Part shown: positions 22,842 through 33,677 of the stretch, in pieces
Position numbering within the stretch: position 1 is the stretch's first letter
Layout of the letters: every line of letters starts with the position of its first letter
Assembly (NCBI GenBank): GCA_018350325.1
Contig: JAEVLN010000004.1
Location: forward strand, 4,135,668-4,199,667
Length of the DNA stretch: 64,000 bases
Reading direction: 5' to 3'
Source of the DNA: Globodera rostochiensis
Lineage: Eukaryota > Nematoda > Chromadorea > Rhabditida > Heteroderidae
The notes under the pieces: generated by a model
Database searches by the model: none
The model's input: only the letters and a program-made list of their open reading frames with translations
What the model was told of the DNA's origin: nothing
Made by a program: the position numbers and the translations under genes

Positions 22842-24727
22842 TTATTGTGGCAAAGCCAAAAGTGGATTGATATCTTTTGGAAGATAGGACACATTCTTCG
22901 ATTTCGCAAGCATTTCGGCGATTTCCTCAGCTGCCTCCAGCTTCCGAAGCTCAATCAGTCCATCGCCCACTTGTGAAAAGGCCTGAGCAAGAAGTTTCGA
23001 AGCCTGCGCATCTCCCTCCGCCGTTGTAATAGCGGCGAGCTTCATCTGTTCCGCTTTCTCGACCAAATAACGAGCCTTTTCAGCCTCCTGTTGAGCAACT
23101 TGCTTCATCTCGACAGCCTCAGTGAATTCCCGGCCGAAGGACAAGTGCGTCTAAACGGAAAGAATGGAGGATTTATACTGAAATGGCCGAAGAGCATAGT
23201 TTACCCACCCTCCCCCTCCACTCTTGGAAATCCGAATTAACCCATCCATCTCATCACTACTCAATTCATCACCAATCAGATCGGGACAAAAGTTGCTTCA
23301 ACCTTAGCCGGTTCAGAAATCGTTCAAGTTAACACTAAGGTAAAGTTCTGCGAGCGGACAAGTTTCAAAGAAGTTAACTTGATAAAGGGGCGGGTTGGGG
23401 AAAGCTTGCGAGGCAGATAGACTCCCAAAGGTTTTTTTTACGGAAATGGTTGTTTTTTCATTTCGGCCCCACCTCTCCGACTACCTAATGAATTTTAAGT
23501 CTTTGGGTTTTATTGAATTTTTTGTAAGGAATTCCCCTCCCTCCTTGGACACGCCCTTGCCTTGTATTAATGATGTTAATTAAACAATACGATTGAGATG
23601 TCATCAAGAATGAATCCAAATTGTTTTGCCCTCTCCGCGAGCTCAACGGACACCCGGTGACTGACTGACTCACGCTGAGTAATCATTTCGTGAGCATCAA
23701 ATTGTGCCTACAATTGCATAGTCTAAACGGCTAACAAAATAACAAATCACTTACAACGACGGCCTTCAAAATTTCGTTGGTGATTGATGGCAGCACCCTC
23801 TCTGCATAATCTACGCCAATGTTGAGATAAATTTGTGGCAACTTCACTGGATCCGGACGATGCAAAATACGCAAAGTGATTGACACGTTCTGTAGATCTG
23901 AAAGCTTAATTTAATAAAATGGATTACTTTAACAGAAATCTTTGTAATACAACGCAGGCATCACTGAAAAGCCAAGCCCATACCAAAGTGAAGTGAGAAA
24001 TCCCCCCCCCCCCCGAATTGAGTTAACCAAAAAATTTATTGACTGAGAAAATATTTCGTTTTGGAGATTTACAACTCCTAAGCACCCCGCTTTGCACCTC
24101 AGCTTAACCTTTACTCCCGGTGACAGTGTTAACAGCCCTCGGCATCGATCGAATGTCGAACATAATCGGCCGTTGGACCCACGGAATTAAGAAATGCGTA
24201 CCCTCGCCAGTAACTTCTGGTTTAACTCCGCTAAAACGGTCGAAAATGACAGCACGTTGCCCAGCATCGACTTAAACGAAATTTACAAATAAAATATTTC
24301 AATAGCTTGACTCAGAACCCAGATTTTTGAAATTAATTAAAACAAAGTGATTGGCAAGGGCGTAACCAGAAATTTTTTCGTGATGGGGGACAATTCAAAA
24401 GATGTATTTTTGGTTTTATTGTATTTCAAAAAGAATATTTTGAAAGGAAAATTTCTTTTTCTAATTGTCTGAAAATATGTTATTTGATGCATTGATTACG
24501 AATTCTTCAATAAAAAATAAAAATTTAGAATTTAAAATGTTTTTAGCAAAAATTCTCAAAATCACGTAAACAACCATTCAGCACGATTGCCAAAGTATCA
24601 ATTAGCTTTCCATGTATGAAGTCTCGATCCACAGACCATTGTAAAGCGCACCCTGCACAAGAACGCCCGCAGCCGTAAGCCCAACACCAACTTTTCCAAG
24701 AGCGCCAAACAGTCTCTGTGCAGCCAT
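22842..24727 (-). CDS. phb-1: Prohibitin 1
   Basis: Prohibitin 1 pairs with prohibitin 2 in ring complexes of the mitochondrial inner membrane that stabilise membrane proteins. Exons on the minus strand: about 24727-24637, 24271-24107, 23898-23758, 23703-23592 and 23150-22842. The first encodes [16 protein letters not shown] and the N-terminal membrane segment. The second gives [25 protein letters not shown] and FDIRSMPR. Then [38 protein letters not shown] and [16 protein letters not shown] of the SPFH domain follow. The final exon carries the coiled coil ([20 protein letters not shown]) and [27 protein letters not shown]. Phases agree at each junction and length matches the family. Very secure. 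Confidence 0.95.
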
Positions 24728-26374
24728 TGATGCGTTAATTAAATGGAATAAACCTAAAATTTCGTACGATCGTAACAAGTTCTAAGAAATCAAAGTAATA
24801 GTGTGCAACTGATCTCCCACAAATGCTAAAGGTATTTCTGGGGGTATCGGGGTGTAGAATTTGATATTGACCTCCATTTCTACCAATTCGAAGCCCGGAC
24901 TCGAATTCGAACAATCTTCTAAAAAATTGTTCGAATTCGGTTCTGGATGGAGCTCAAATCCGGATCCTCGACCCAAAAACCCGCAGGGAACATCTTTTGC
25001 ATGACTTATACGAAAAATTTATTTTTTTCCAAAAAATGTGGAGGACCAGCTCTACACTGGGCGGAAATACGAAATTCCAAAAAACGGAACATGATATACG
25101 GAACGACCAAATCGGGGTTTTTCATGGTCATGGAAATAACCGCCTCCGTTAAAAATTTTTGAAATTAAGGGTTTTTGTGATGAAAATTGGTCCAAAATTG
25201 TTAAATTTTTGAAACGCTTCGCCAAGGAATAATTAACGGGAACGGGAAAAATACTAAAACAAAATTTCCGGGAACGGTATTTTCAGAAAGTACGGGACGG
25301 GAATCCCGAAACTCCTAGTCATTGGACTTTTTTTTGGCTATTTTAAATGATTTTTAATCCGGCCGAATCGTCCCTGGCCGAATCATTAAGCGCCGATTTA
25401 AGGATAAAAAAATTGTAGAATTTCAAGCGGTTTTTGAACCACCACCGTGTCCTTTTTACTTTATTCCTCTATCTCCAGCACATTCTCGGAGATTTTCTTT
25501 GCTAGCTGTCTGCATGCTAGCAATCCTCAAACCGCCCACCATTTTTTTCTCAGTGTCCGTCCATCTGCTTGCTTGTACACCGACCTATTGACCACTCATT
25601 CCACCCTCGTGCCCACTCCATCACAACAACACTCAATGCCTTTTCCCTCACTCTCTCCTCACTAACCAGTAACATCCATTTGCCAAAAAGACGGGAAGGA
25701 CCAATTCCCACCGCTATTCAATACATAATATCTCCGATGGTCGACTGACTGGTCGGATGCTTGTTGTGACAGCTTTCTTTGCCTCGTGCTTTTGCTCTCC
25801 GCTGGACAATTCCAAAAGCATCGCCCTTTCCTACAAGCCATCAACTTTTGGGGTTTTTAATCAATTGGACATTACATGTATATTAAGTCAAACGGAAACC
25901 AACTCAGCCAAAAACCCGAAATACCCAAAAAACAAAATTCAAAGCGGAAAAGGGTTTTCAGGGACATCGAATCCGAATCGGACCTCCATTTTGAGTGATC
26001 CCGGACTCGAATTCCAACATTGGTCGAAAATCAAATATTTCCAAAAATGCCTACCTCAAATCATTCAAAAAAAATGAAGGAAATTGATTTTTGAAACTAT
26101 TAATTTTCAAAAGTACGAATCTGGGTCCGGGGCTTCAAACTGGGTCAGATTTGGATTATATGCCCCAAAACAATGCACCTACAAACAATCACTAGAGTTA
26201 GTCTCAAAAAACTGATATTAAGACACGATTTAATATCCTCCATTTAGCTTTGAATTCCAAAAAATATATATATTTTTGACAACCTGTCATTGACACACAT
26301 CCAGTCGGGATGAGGTATTCCAACGGTGATCATGTTTCAAGATATGTTGCTCCATATAATTTAGTGAATCTCTT
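24728..26374. other. AT-rich intergenic region with dispersed-repeat fragments
   Basis: No gene is supported. Segments at about 24850-24970 and 25960-26150 share the motif series GAATCCGAATC..GACCTCCATTT..CCCGGACTCGAATTCGAA with copies elsewhere (31880, 40195, 59690, 60010). The first copy contains a self-complementary pair GTTCGAATTC / GAATTCGAAC near 24903-24941. Confidence 0.5.
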
Positions 26375-28588
26375 ATGCTTTCTGTGACGGCTGACGTTAT
26401 GTTCTATGATGGATCTCAGTGGATTCGACCCGATATTATTAATGGTCTTCAGAAGTAAGCTTCAACGAGTTGGTTGTGCAATATTACATATTTACTGTTT
26501 TAAGTATTCCCGACTCACAGCATTTATCAAATATTCAATTGGTGAGAAGCAATGCAGATTTGGTCTTCAGAATTATAGCTATCAGAAATAGGGTAATCTA
26601 CTTTTTTTTCCCATTAACTCGAATTAAAATTCAGGACAACAAAAGGCTTTTCAACCAGCACATATTTCATCGTCTAAAATACAAGGAGTATGTATGAACA
26701 TTTAAGACTATGTTAATTGTTATTAAAGAATAAATGTTTCACACTTTTTTTTGTTTTAGAGCTACTCCGTCTTTTCATCAATGGCGAAATGAGCACAAAC
26801 AGGTTATATAAAAAACGTATTAAAGCTGTTTTATTTTAGTTTTTAGGTTATCGGGCTCAACTTCACGAACGAACAAGGTGGACCATAGTTGACGCATGAG
26901 AAATTAAGACCTTGGTTTTGATAAGCCATGCTAAAATTGGAGAATATCAATGATTAGGAGGATAATTTTAGGCAAATGAAAATTATTTTTTAGCAGTTTT
27001 TTGGCAAGTTATGCTCGAAACCATGTTTTTAATCGGAAATTCGTCGTTTTAAGGAAGCTATCCGGACCAAAAAACTATTTAGTTTTTTGAGCCTATTAGG
27101 CTCGTGCCTTGTAGGCATCTGAAGATTTTTTGTACTTATTTCCATTTTTCTAAAAATTACTTCAGAAAATGCAATAAAATACTAATTTTTGAATTTTCTT
27201 GTCAAGATCTTTTATAGAAATTGGCTCTAGTCCGGTTTACTCGTCCCACATAACTTTTACATATCTGTTAACTTTTTTTTTTAATAGCAAAAGCTCGTAA
27301 GGAGGAAATTCAAAAACCGCTTTAAATTTTTATTTTTATTGACGAATTCATATCAGTGCATCAAATAACGTATATTCAGACCTTTTTAGAATAAAAAATA
27401 TTTTCCACAAATAAAACTCGTCACCCTATTAAGTATTTCTTGGAATGCAGAATATGGCGGTTTAAATTTAAAGATGTGCACTTCTAATACTCGACCTTCT
27501 GATTCATGTTTTATTTTACAAATTTAGATGCCAAAATGTTTCACGAGGCTGTGAAGCAAGTTATGGACAACATTGTCCCGCTGATGCCTACTCCACAGCC
27601 TTCGAACTCTAACAACTCAATGGTCCAATCGCAGCAACAGAAAACGGCGCCATTGGTCAGTGTACCCCCGCCTCCTCCGCCACCTCCGCCGCCGGATCTG
27701 AAAAGTTTATTGGCCGGAAAGCACCAGAACAGTTTAGCAGATAAGCTTAAGGGCGTTAAACTCAGGAAGAGTTCTACAGGTTTGTTTTAATGTGAGAAGT
27801 AATTTGAATTTGGAATCTAGGGAACGGAGTGCCAAAACGCACTGTTTCTCCATCAAACAGCGTTGGGTCTTCCAACGGAAGTGCGTCTGTTTCGTCAAAA
27901 TTCCAAAGCCAGGACTTGATCAGTGAACTGTCCGATCGACTAAGCAAGCGCAAAATGACTGTGGAAGCATCGACAAGTCGAGAATTCCATTGAAAAAAAA
28001 AAAATCGAAAATTGGGTTTAGGTGCAAACGGCACGCAAAATCGTCTCAACGCCCAACAAACACTTCCTGCGAATAACGTGAAGGGCGCGTCAATTATTGC
28101 TTCTTACGGAAGGTTGACCTTCCCATTTACAATCAAAAAAATTTTTTAAAGACAATAAATTATTTTTGAATTCTGTGTATGAATTTTCATATTTAACAAC
28201 TTTCCGCAAATGGGCTCTGAACCTCTGGGTGAAGTCTCGAGTCAAGCCTTTGAGACTCGTCGACCTCAACTTCAAATTCAGAAATCCCAGCGTGTCTTCG
28301 TTATCCAGCCAGGACGAAGCCAATGTCGGTGGGGCGGGGGGAACTGTTGGCGTTGTTTCGTCTGCACTTTCCTCTATGAATAAAGCGACGAATAGCCAAA
28401 CGTCCGCAGAACACAACAACAATGTGAATGACGAAACCCGGGCAATGGCGCCGATTACTCCCAACGACTTGGACCGGATGAAAGCCGAACTAATCGAGCA
28501 ATTTGCCAAGGAGCTGCAGAATCTCAAGCGAGAGCTCACGCAAACAATCCGAGACGAAGTGAACAATATGTCAGGCGATCGGAGATAA
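26375..28588 (+). CDS. unc-34: Ena/VASP actin regulator (UNC-34-like)
   Basis: Ena/VASP proteins bind proline-rich partners through EVH1 and promote actin filament elongation at cell edges and growth cones. Exons 26375-26454, 26505-26592, 26634-26687, 26760-26802, 26847-26877, 27528-27779, 27821-27970 (approximate end), 28021-28111 (approximate) and 28282-28588 join in phase. EVH1 is shown by VTADVMFYDGSQWI, LVFRIIAIRN, RLKYKEATPSFHQWRNEHK, VIGLNFTNEQ and KMFHEAVKQVM. A proline cluster (VPPPPPPPPPP) and the LADKLKGVKLRK block, which resembles WH2-like EVH2 sequence, follow. The end holds a short coiled coil (DLDRMKAELIEQFAKELQNL) matching the tetramerisation domain. The start ATG at 26375 sits just before the first EVH1 strand. 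Very secure. Confidence 0.93.
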
Positions 28589-28900
28589 CTGGACTATCGG
28601 CGTACTTAAGTATCCATTTGCTAACACCTTTGGTGCGGCCAAATTTGAACAAAAAATTGCTACGTCCCTGGTCCGACTAATCGTGCACCTTTTTTCAAAA
28701 CGTTAATGTGCAATCACAACGCAAACTCCCATCAATTTTTGCTTCATTGTTTTTACTTCGATTGAATAAAGACGACTGGTTTTCATGATTTCTCAAATAT
28801 AAACAAAGGTAAAATACAATTTAATTGTGGTTGTGGTCGTTGGGCTTTGGTGCAAGGGCGTAGTCGGGAGACAGCTAATGAATATTTCTTTCAACAAACA

Positions 28901-30864
28901 TTAATCATCGTCGTCCAATTGAATAACAATATTTGCGGTTGACTGCTTGTCATTATTTGTTTTTCCTGTGGGTGGCTGAAGTGCAGAAAGTAATCCAATT
29001 GGGAGCTCACGGCCTTCCGTAATTAACACAGTTCCTCCAACCGCGTTCACCTGGGCAGTTTAAAGCGTTATAAGAAACCATTCCATCAACCTCTTACTAG
29101 GGCTGGGATTCTTAGGTCGCCATTTTCAAGTCCCTAAAAATGCCAGCCCCACTCATTACTCTGTTGGAAAACCACCCAATGTTATTATATGCCTTTTATT
29201 TGAATTCATTACGGAATTGGGTGGAGGATGCTGAGCTTTTGGAAACGGTCCGACAAAATGTTGACACATTGTCTTCTTTTTGTTGGCGCGTGAGACACCG
29301 CCATGCAACGAGTTGCAGCTATTAGCAATTTCACTCGAAAGAATTCTTGAAGTGTCCAGCATCCGTCCGGCTAAAGGAAATTTGGTAAAATGTGCGGCTG
29401 TGATTTGTCCTTACAATCTGCTGGAGCGACATTTAGCGGAAAGAGCGGTCTTTGGGTCAGACCGATTGTTCGCGAACTGCTTGGTGTAGCAAAAGAAGCT
29501 GCGCCATTCTGTTGGGATTCGACGACTTAAAGTGCACAAAGTTAGAGTTATTATTGTATCGTTTATTAATGTTTTGCTCAAATGGCCTCCATGCCTACAA
29601 TAAAAAAAACTCTAAAAGGACAGAGCTATGCAACATTAAACAGCAAATCGTTTTTAAAATGGCCTGTCACATACCGCAGTTTTTTCTTTATTATCTACAG
29701 CGTAATTTTAATTACCTCGAATTTTGTTTGGAACAAATCCATTCACCGGCGAAATAGGCCTTTTTAGCCTTTTTTCATAAAGCAAACTCGGTTGGCCGTT
29801 GGTGGCAGCCGCGCTCAAAAGATTTCCGATTTGCATTCTTTCTCCAACAAAATTCGAAGTTATTTTGGACGAGACTGTACAAATTTGTGCAGGACATTGG
29901 TGTTCAATCACACCGTCCGGAGGCGACAGTGAAGAATTCGTGGCCGGAATACTTCCATAGTTTACAATAATTGAAGAACGTTTCTCATTGTTTGTTCCCC
30001 GCAATGATTCGGCGTTTTCAATTTTATTCCCATTGCTCATGGTAATATTTGCTGTTTTTGGGTTCTCATGGTCAATTGCCATTATGGAACTTGAAGAAGA
30101 CGCTTCTGAAAAGTAAATAAGCAGCATTTAGGCTTGGAATGATTTGGATTTAGTTCAAAGCAGTGGCGTAGCCAAGAGGGCCAGAAAACAGAAAAAATTT
30201 AAAATTAAGGCGTCTTTAGAAAAAAAATGCAATAAAATATAAATTCTGTTTATATTCATATATAAATAGTAATTTGGAGAGTTAATTATTAGACTGACTT
30301 TTCCTTCTCATATTTGAAGAAGAAAGGTTTCTGCTCTGTGCATTAATGTTCATTGGTGAATGCTTAAGCCCATCGGTTTGTTGTGTTTCATTCTTTCTGT
30401 TGACATCTCTCACTTTTATGAAATGCTCATAAATCTTAACAATTTATCAATTAAAAAGAGATTAAACTTTTACCATATGAGCTATTTTGTCGATTTGATT
30501 GAATTCGTGTTGCTTTGTTGTTTCAACTTTGCTTGGCAAACCAAACTGAGCACAGAAATCATTGTGTAAATTCACAATTCTGTTCATCTCACGCTTCTAA
30601 AAAATTCGGTAACCAAATTGATAATCACCGGTTGGGTTTGACCTGCTTTTCGTGTATTTTGTAAACATCGTAAAAATGTCTGGCCAGCTTCTCAATGGTA
30701 TTCAGCAACTGCTGCCTTTCATCTTTACATTTCGCAGCTATGCATTGGTGACTTTTGATGTGGAGGTTGATCAGCTGAAATTCTCCTATAGAAGGAAGTA
30801 TTTGCAAATACACAAAGAAAACCTTTGACAATTGCTGTGGCGTGAAATGGGCGTTGTCATTCAT
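28901..30864 (-). CDS. Unrecognised multi-exon protein with acidic C-terminus
   Basis: I do not recognise the family. Visible minus-strand exons begin at ATG 30864 (MNDNAHFTPQQLSK). An exon encoding LINLHIKSHQCIAAKCKDER and ARHFYDVYKIHEKQVK follows, probably helical. Then an exon around 30107-29731 is rich in Ser, Asn and Thr (IIVNYGSIPATNSSLSPP). Exons near 29530-29290 give FATPSSSRTIGLTQRP and GRMLDTSRILSSEIANSC. A short exon GLENGDLRIPAL joins NAVGGTVLITEGRELPIG and ends in QLDDDD with the stop at 28901. Donors and acceptors agree in phase over the last five exons. The mix of a helical N-terminus, low-complexity middle and acidic tail would suit a nuclear regulator, but this is inference only. 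At least one 5' junction (30127-30620) is unresolved. Confidence 0.55.
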
Positions 30865-31261
30865 AATTATCGGCTGTAGTATAGCTGACCGGACGCAAAA
30901 AAGTGGTTGAATTTATATATCAGTTGATCTATTTCAACGAGTTATGTACGAAAAACTAAAAGGTGCGGAAATGCGATTTTCAACAAAAAATTTTGAATTT
31001 TTTTAGAAAAATTTTACAAAACCATAGGGGGGGGGGGGGGGCCTTGGTCTAAAATTGTGGAAAATATTTTTATTAATCAAAATCCATTTTTGTGATACAT
31101 AACAATTTCAAATCAAAAGCATCAGTTAAAAAAAAATTCCATTTTTTTTGGCGGGCTGTATTTTTTGAAAAAGTCAATTTTTAGGGGTACATTTTTTGAA
31201 AATTAGAAAAAATCGATCTTAGGGCGTTCAGGATAGTAAAACCCTTAAAATCCTATCCCTA

Positions 31262-32966
31262 ATGACGACAAAAGCAAATCGTCGGTACGAAAAAATTAAA
31301 CATTTAGGCGAAGGCCAGGTGAGCATGGAATCAGACTGATGTTCCCATTTATATTCTTACCCTTTTAGTTTGCAAACGTATACCAGGCTAAGGTAATGTA
31401 AAATGATCCGTTGATTGTCCGTGGCTTTTTGAGTTTTACCGGAATTTGGACCAAGAATTTTTGTGCCGGGCCGGGTCTACATTTTAGAAAACATTTTAGG
31501 ACATTGACACCGGGACGATAGTTGCTGTGAAGAAGGTGCAAAAACGCTGTCTCCTCTGTCATGTCTGTTAATTATAATTTACACAGATTAAACTTGGCTC
31601 AAGACACGAAGCGCGTGATGGAGTTAATAGAACGGCGATACGAGAAATTAAATTGTTGATGGAAATACACCATGACAACATCATCGCACTTTTGGATGTG
31701 ATCGGTCACAGAACAAGCATTCAGCTGGTCTTCGACTTTATGGAAACCGATTTAGAGGTGATTTATGGTATACGGATTAATTGGGTGACAGAATATCGGA
31801 AAATTGGCACCGGAGGGCATCCTTTTTTGAAAAAATAATTTTTTGTTTCAAAGCGATAAATGCTGTCTCGGGATGAAGGCGTAGAATCCGAATCTGATTT
31901 TCTTTGCAAATCTCTACAAATTGAATTGCTTAACGAAAATGCAAAATTGACCTTTAGCTACGCCCTTAGATTTAGAATGTGATCAAGGATAATGACATCA
32001 TTCTCCAACACTCGCATATTAAAAATATGCTTTTACAAGTCTTTTTGGGCCTTGAACATCTTCATATGCACTTTATTCTTCATCGAGTAAGAGTTTTCGA
32101 GTTTTTGGAATTTTCACGATGGTGTTTTTAGGATCTAAAGCCAAATAATTTACTTATGAATACTTCCGGACGTATAAAAATTGCTGATTTTGGTCTCGCC
32201 CGCTATTATGGATCGCCGAATCGCTACTACACACACCAAGTTGTCACTCGTTGGTACCGGGCACCAGAACTGCTCTATGGGGCAAGGGCGTATGCGACTG
32301 GTGTGGATATTTGGGCGATGGGATGTATAATCGGAGAGCTGCTTCTAAGAGTGAGAGATTATTATAGATCGTTGGTCCGGGATCTCTGCCGGGATTTTTA
32401 TGTGGGACCCGGTCCGTATCCCAGGCTTTTAGGCTACAGGAACTAAACCGGGATCCGGCCAGAGATCCTGTTAAAGTTTAACATGGGAGAGGCAAATGAA
32501 TTTATATGCTAATCGTTTTTAAGGTGCCCGTTTTTCAAGGCGAATCCGATCTCGACCAGCTGATGCAAATTTATAAAGTGCTTGGCACACCTACTGAGCA
32601 GGATTGGCCTGTCCGTTATTTTGTTTCTAATTTTTGTTTTGAAATAAATTTCAGGGAATCACTTCCCTTGCCGACTACATTCAAATCCAGAATTGTGGCC
32701 CAGGACACGAATTAGGCACCGTTTTTCCTGCTGCGAGTTCTGATCTGTTAGAACTGATTGGCCAATGCCTTCGCTTTGATCCGTTCAAACGATGGAACTC
32801 CACCCAAGCACTTCAATCCGATTATTTTCGTTCCCAACCATTTGCGTGTGACGATTCTGAGTTGCCGATAACGGGCAAACGAAAACGAAAGCAACAATCA
32901 TTGAGAAACAATGTTGAATCTGGGGATGAGCCACCGTTTAGTCGAAGGCGTTTGGAATTTGCATAG
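31262..32966 (+). CDS. cdk-7: Cyclin-dependent kinase 7 (CAK/TFIIH kinase)
   Basis: CDK7 activates cell-cycle CDKs and phosphorylates the RNA polymerase II C-terminal domain as part of TFIIH. Exons 31262-31318, 31369-31392, 31500-31535, 31587-31757, 31976-32086, 32132-32350, 32524-32610 and 32655-32966 join in phase. Kinase motifs: glycine loop [13 protein letters not shown], catalytic lysine in [20 protein letters not shown] helix, [33 protein letters not shown] and the activation segment [18 protein letters not shown], which is diagnostic for CDK7. The tail is basic (GKRKRKQQ), suiting nuclear location. All catalytic residues are present. The intron 31758-31975 carries a fragment of the dispersed repeat also seen near 59690. 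Confidence 0.95.
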
Positions 32967-33677
32967 ACCACATACGAATTTTGTTTCTTTGCATTTACAA
33001 TATTTGCCTTATGTTATTGACGGGAGAAGCGTTCTTCAATGATTTTCCTACTTATAATCAAGGTGAAACTGCCTAAAAGCTAAGCTATGTAGAACGTTTT
33101 TCTTATTGTATTAAAATTGTTTTTTTTTGTAGAGATCGGAATTATAGAAATAACTAGGCAATAATCAGGTGTTCAAAATTGTTAATTGAGTAGTTTGGGT
33201 GGTACTTTTTGACCAATTTTTGTCACAAAATGTATTGGGACGCCAACATTCAAATTCAACTAGAACCGAAATTGTCACACCTATTTTTCCCCACAAAGAT
33301 GCGTCCAATCAATAATGTACATTCTCCAATTTTATGTATCCTGGTGTGTACTCCATATTTCGAACAAAAATGTTCATGTCCGATTTGAAATGTGAGAGAT
33401 TGGGACCACAACCAGACTGCTCAAATTTTAGGCGCAAAAAAGGACCCAAAATAAAAAAAGTCAATATTCTGTTGGTCCAAAGATCCAAAAAATCATGCAG
33501 GCATACTTTTGATACTGATCCTGGCCCAAATGGGCTGCTCCCTCCTCCAAACCCAATAGAATAGGAAATTGGGGAAAGTTTCCTTACAAATTAAAATCAT
33601 TTTATTTTAAGATTCAATCCCTCCAAGCCTGAACATTTCTTAAAAATATGAACGTATAAGTGCGCTGATCCAATAGA

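Noticed and set aside
29140..29489. Plus-strand gene starting MPAPLITLLENHPMLLY
   Set aside because: The same DNA reads as phase-consistent exons of the minus-strand gene 28901-30864, with better splice sites.
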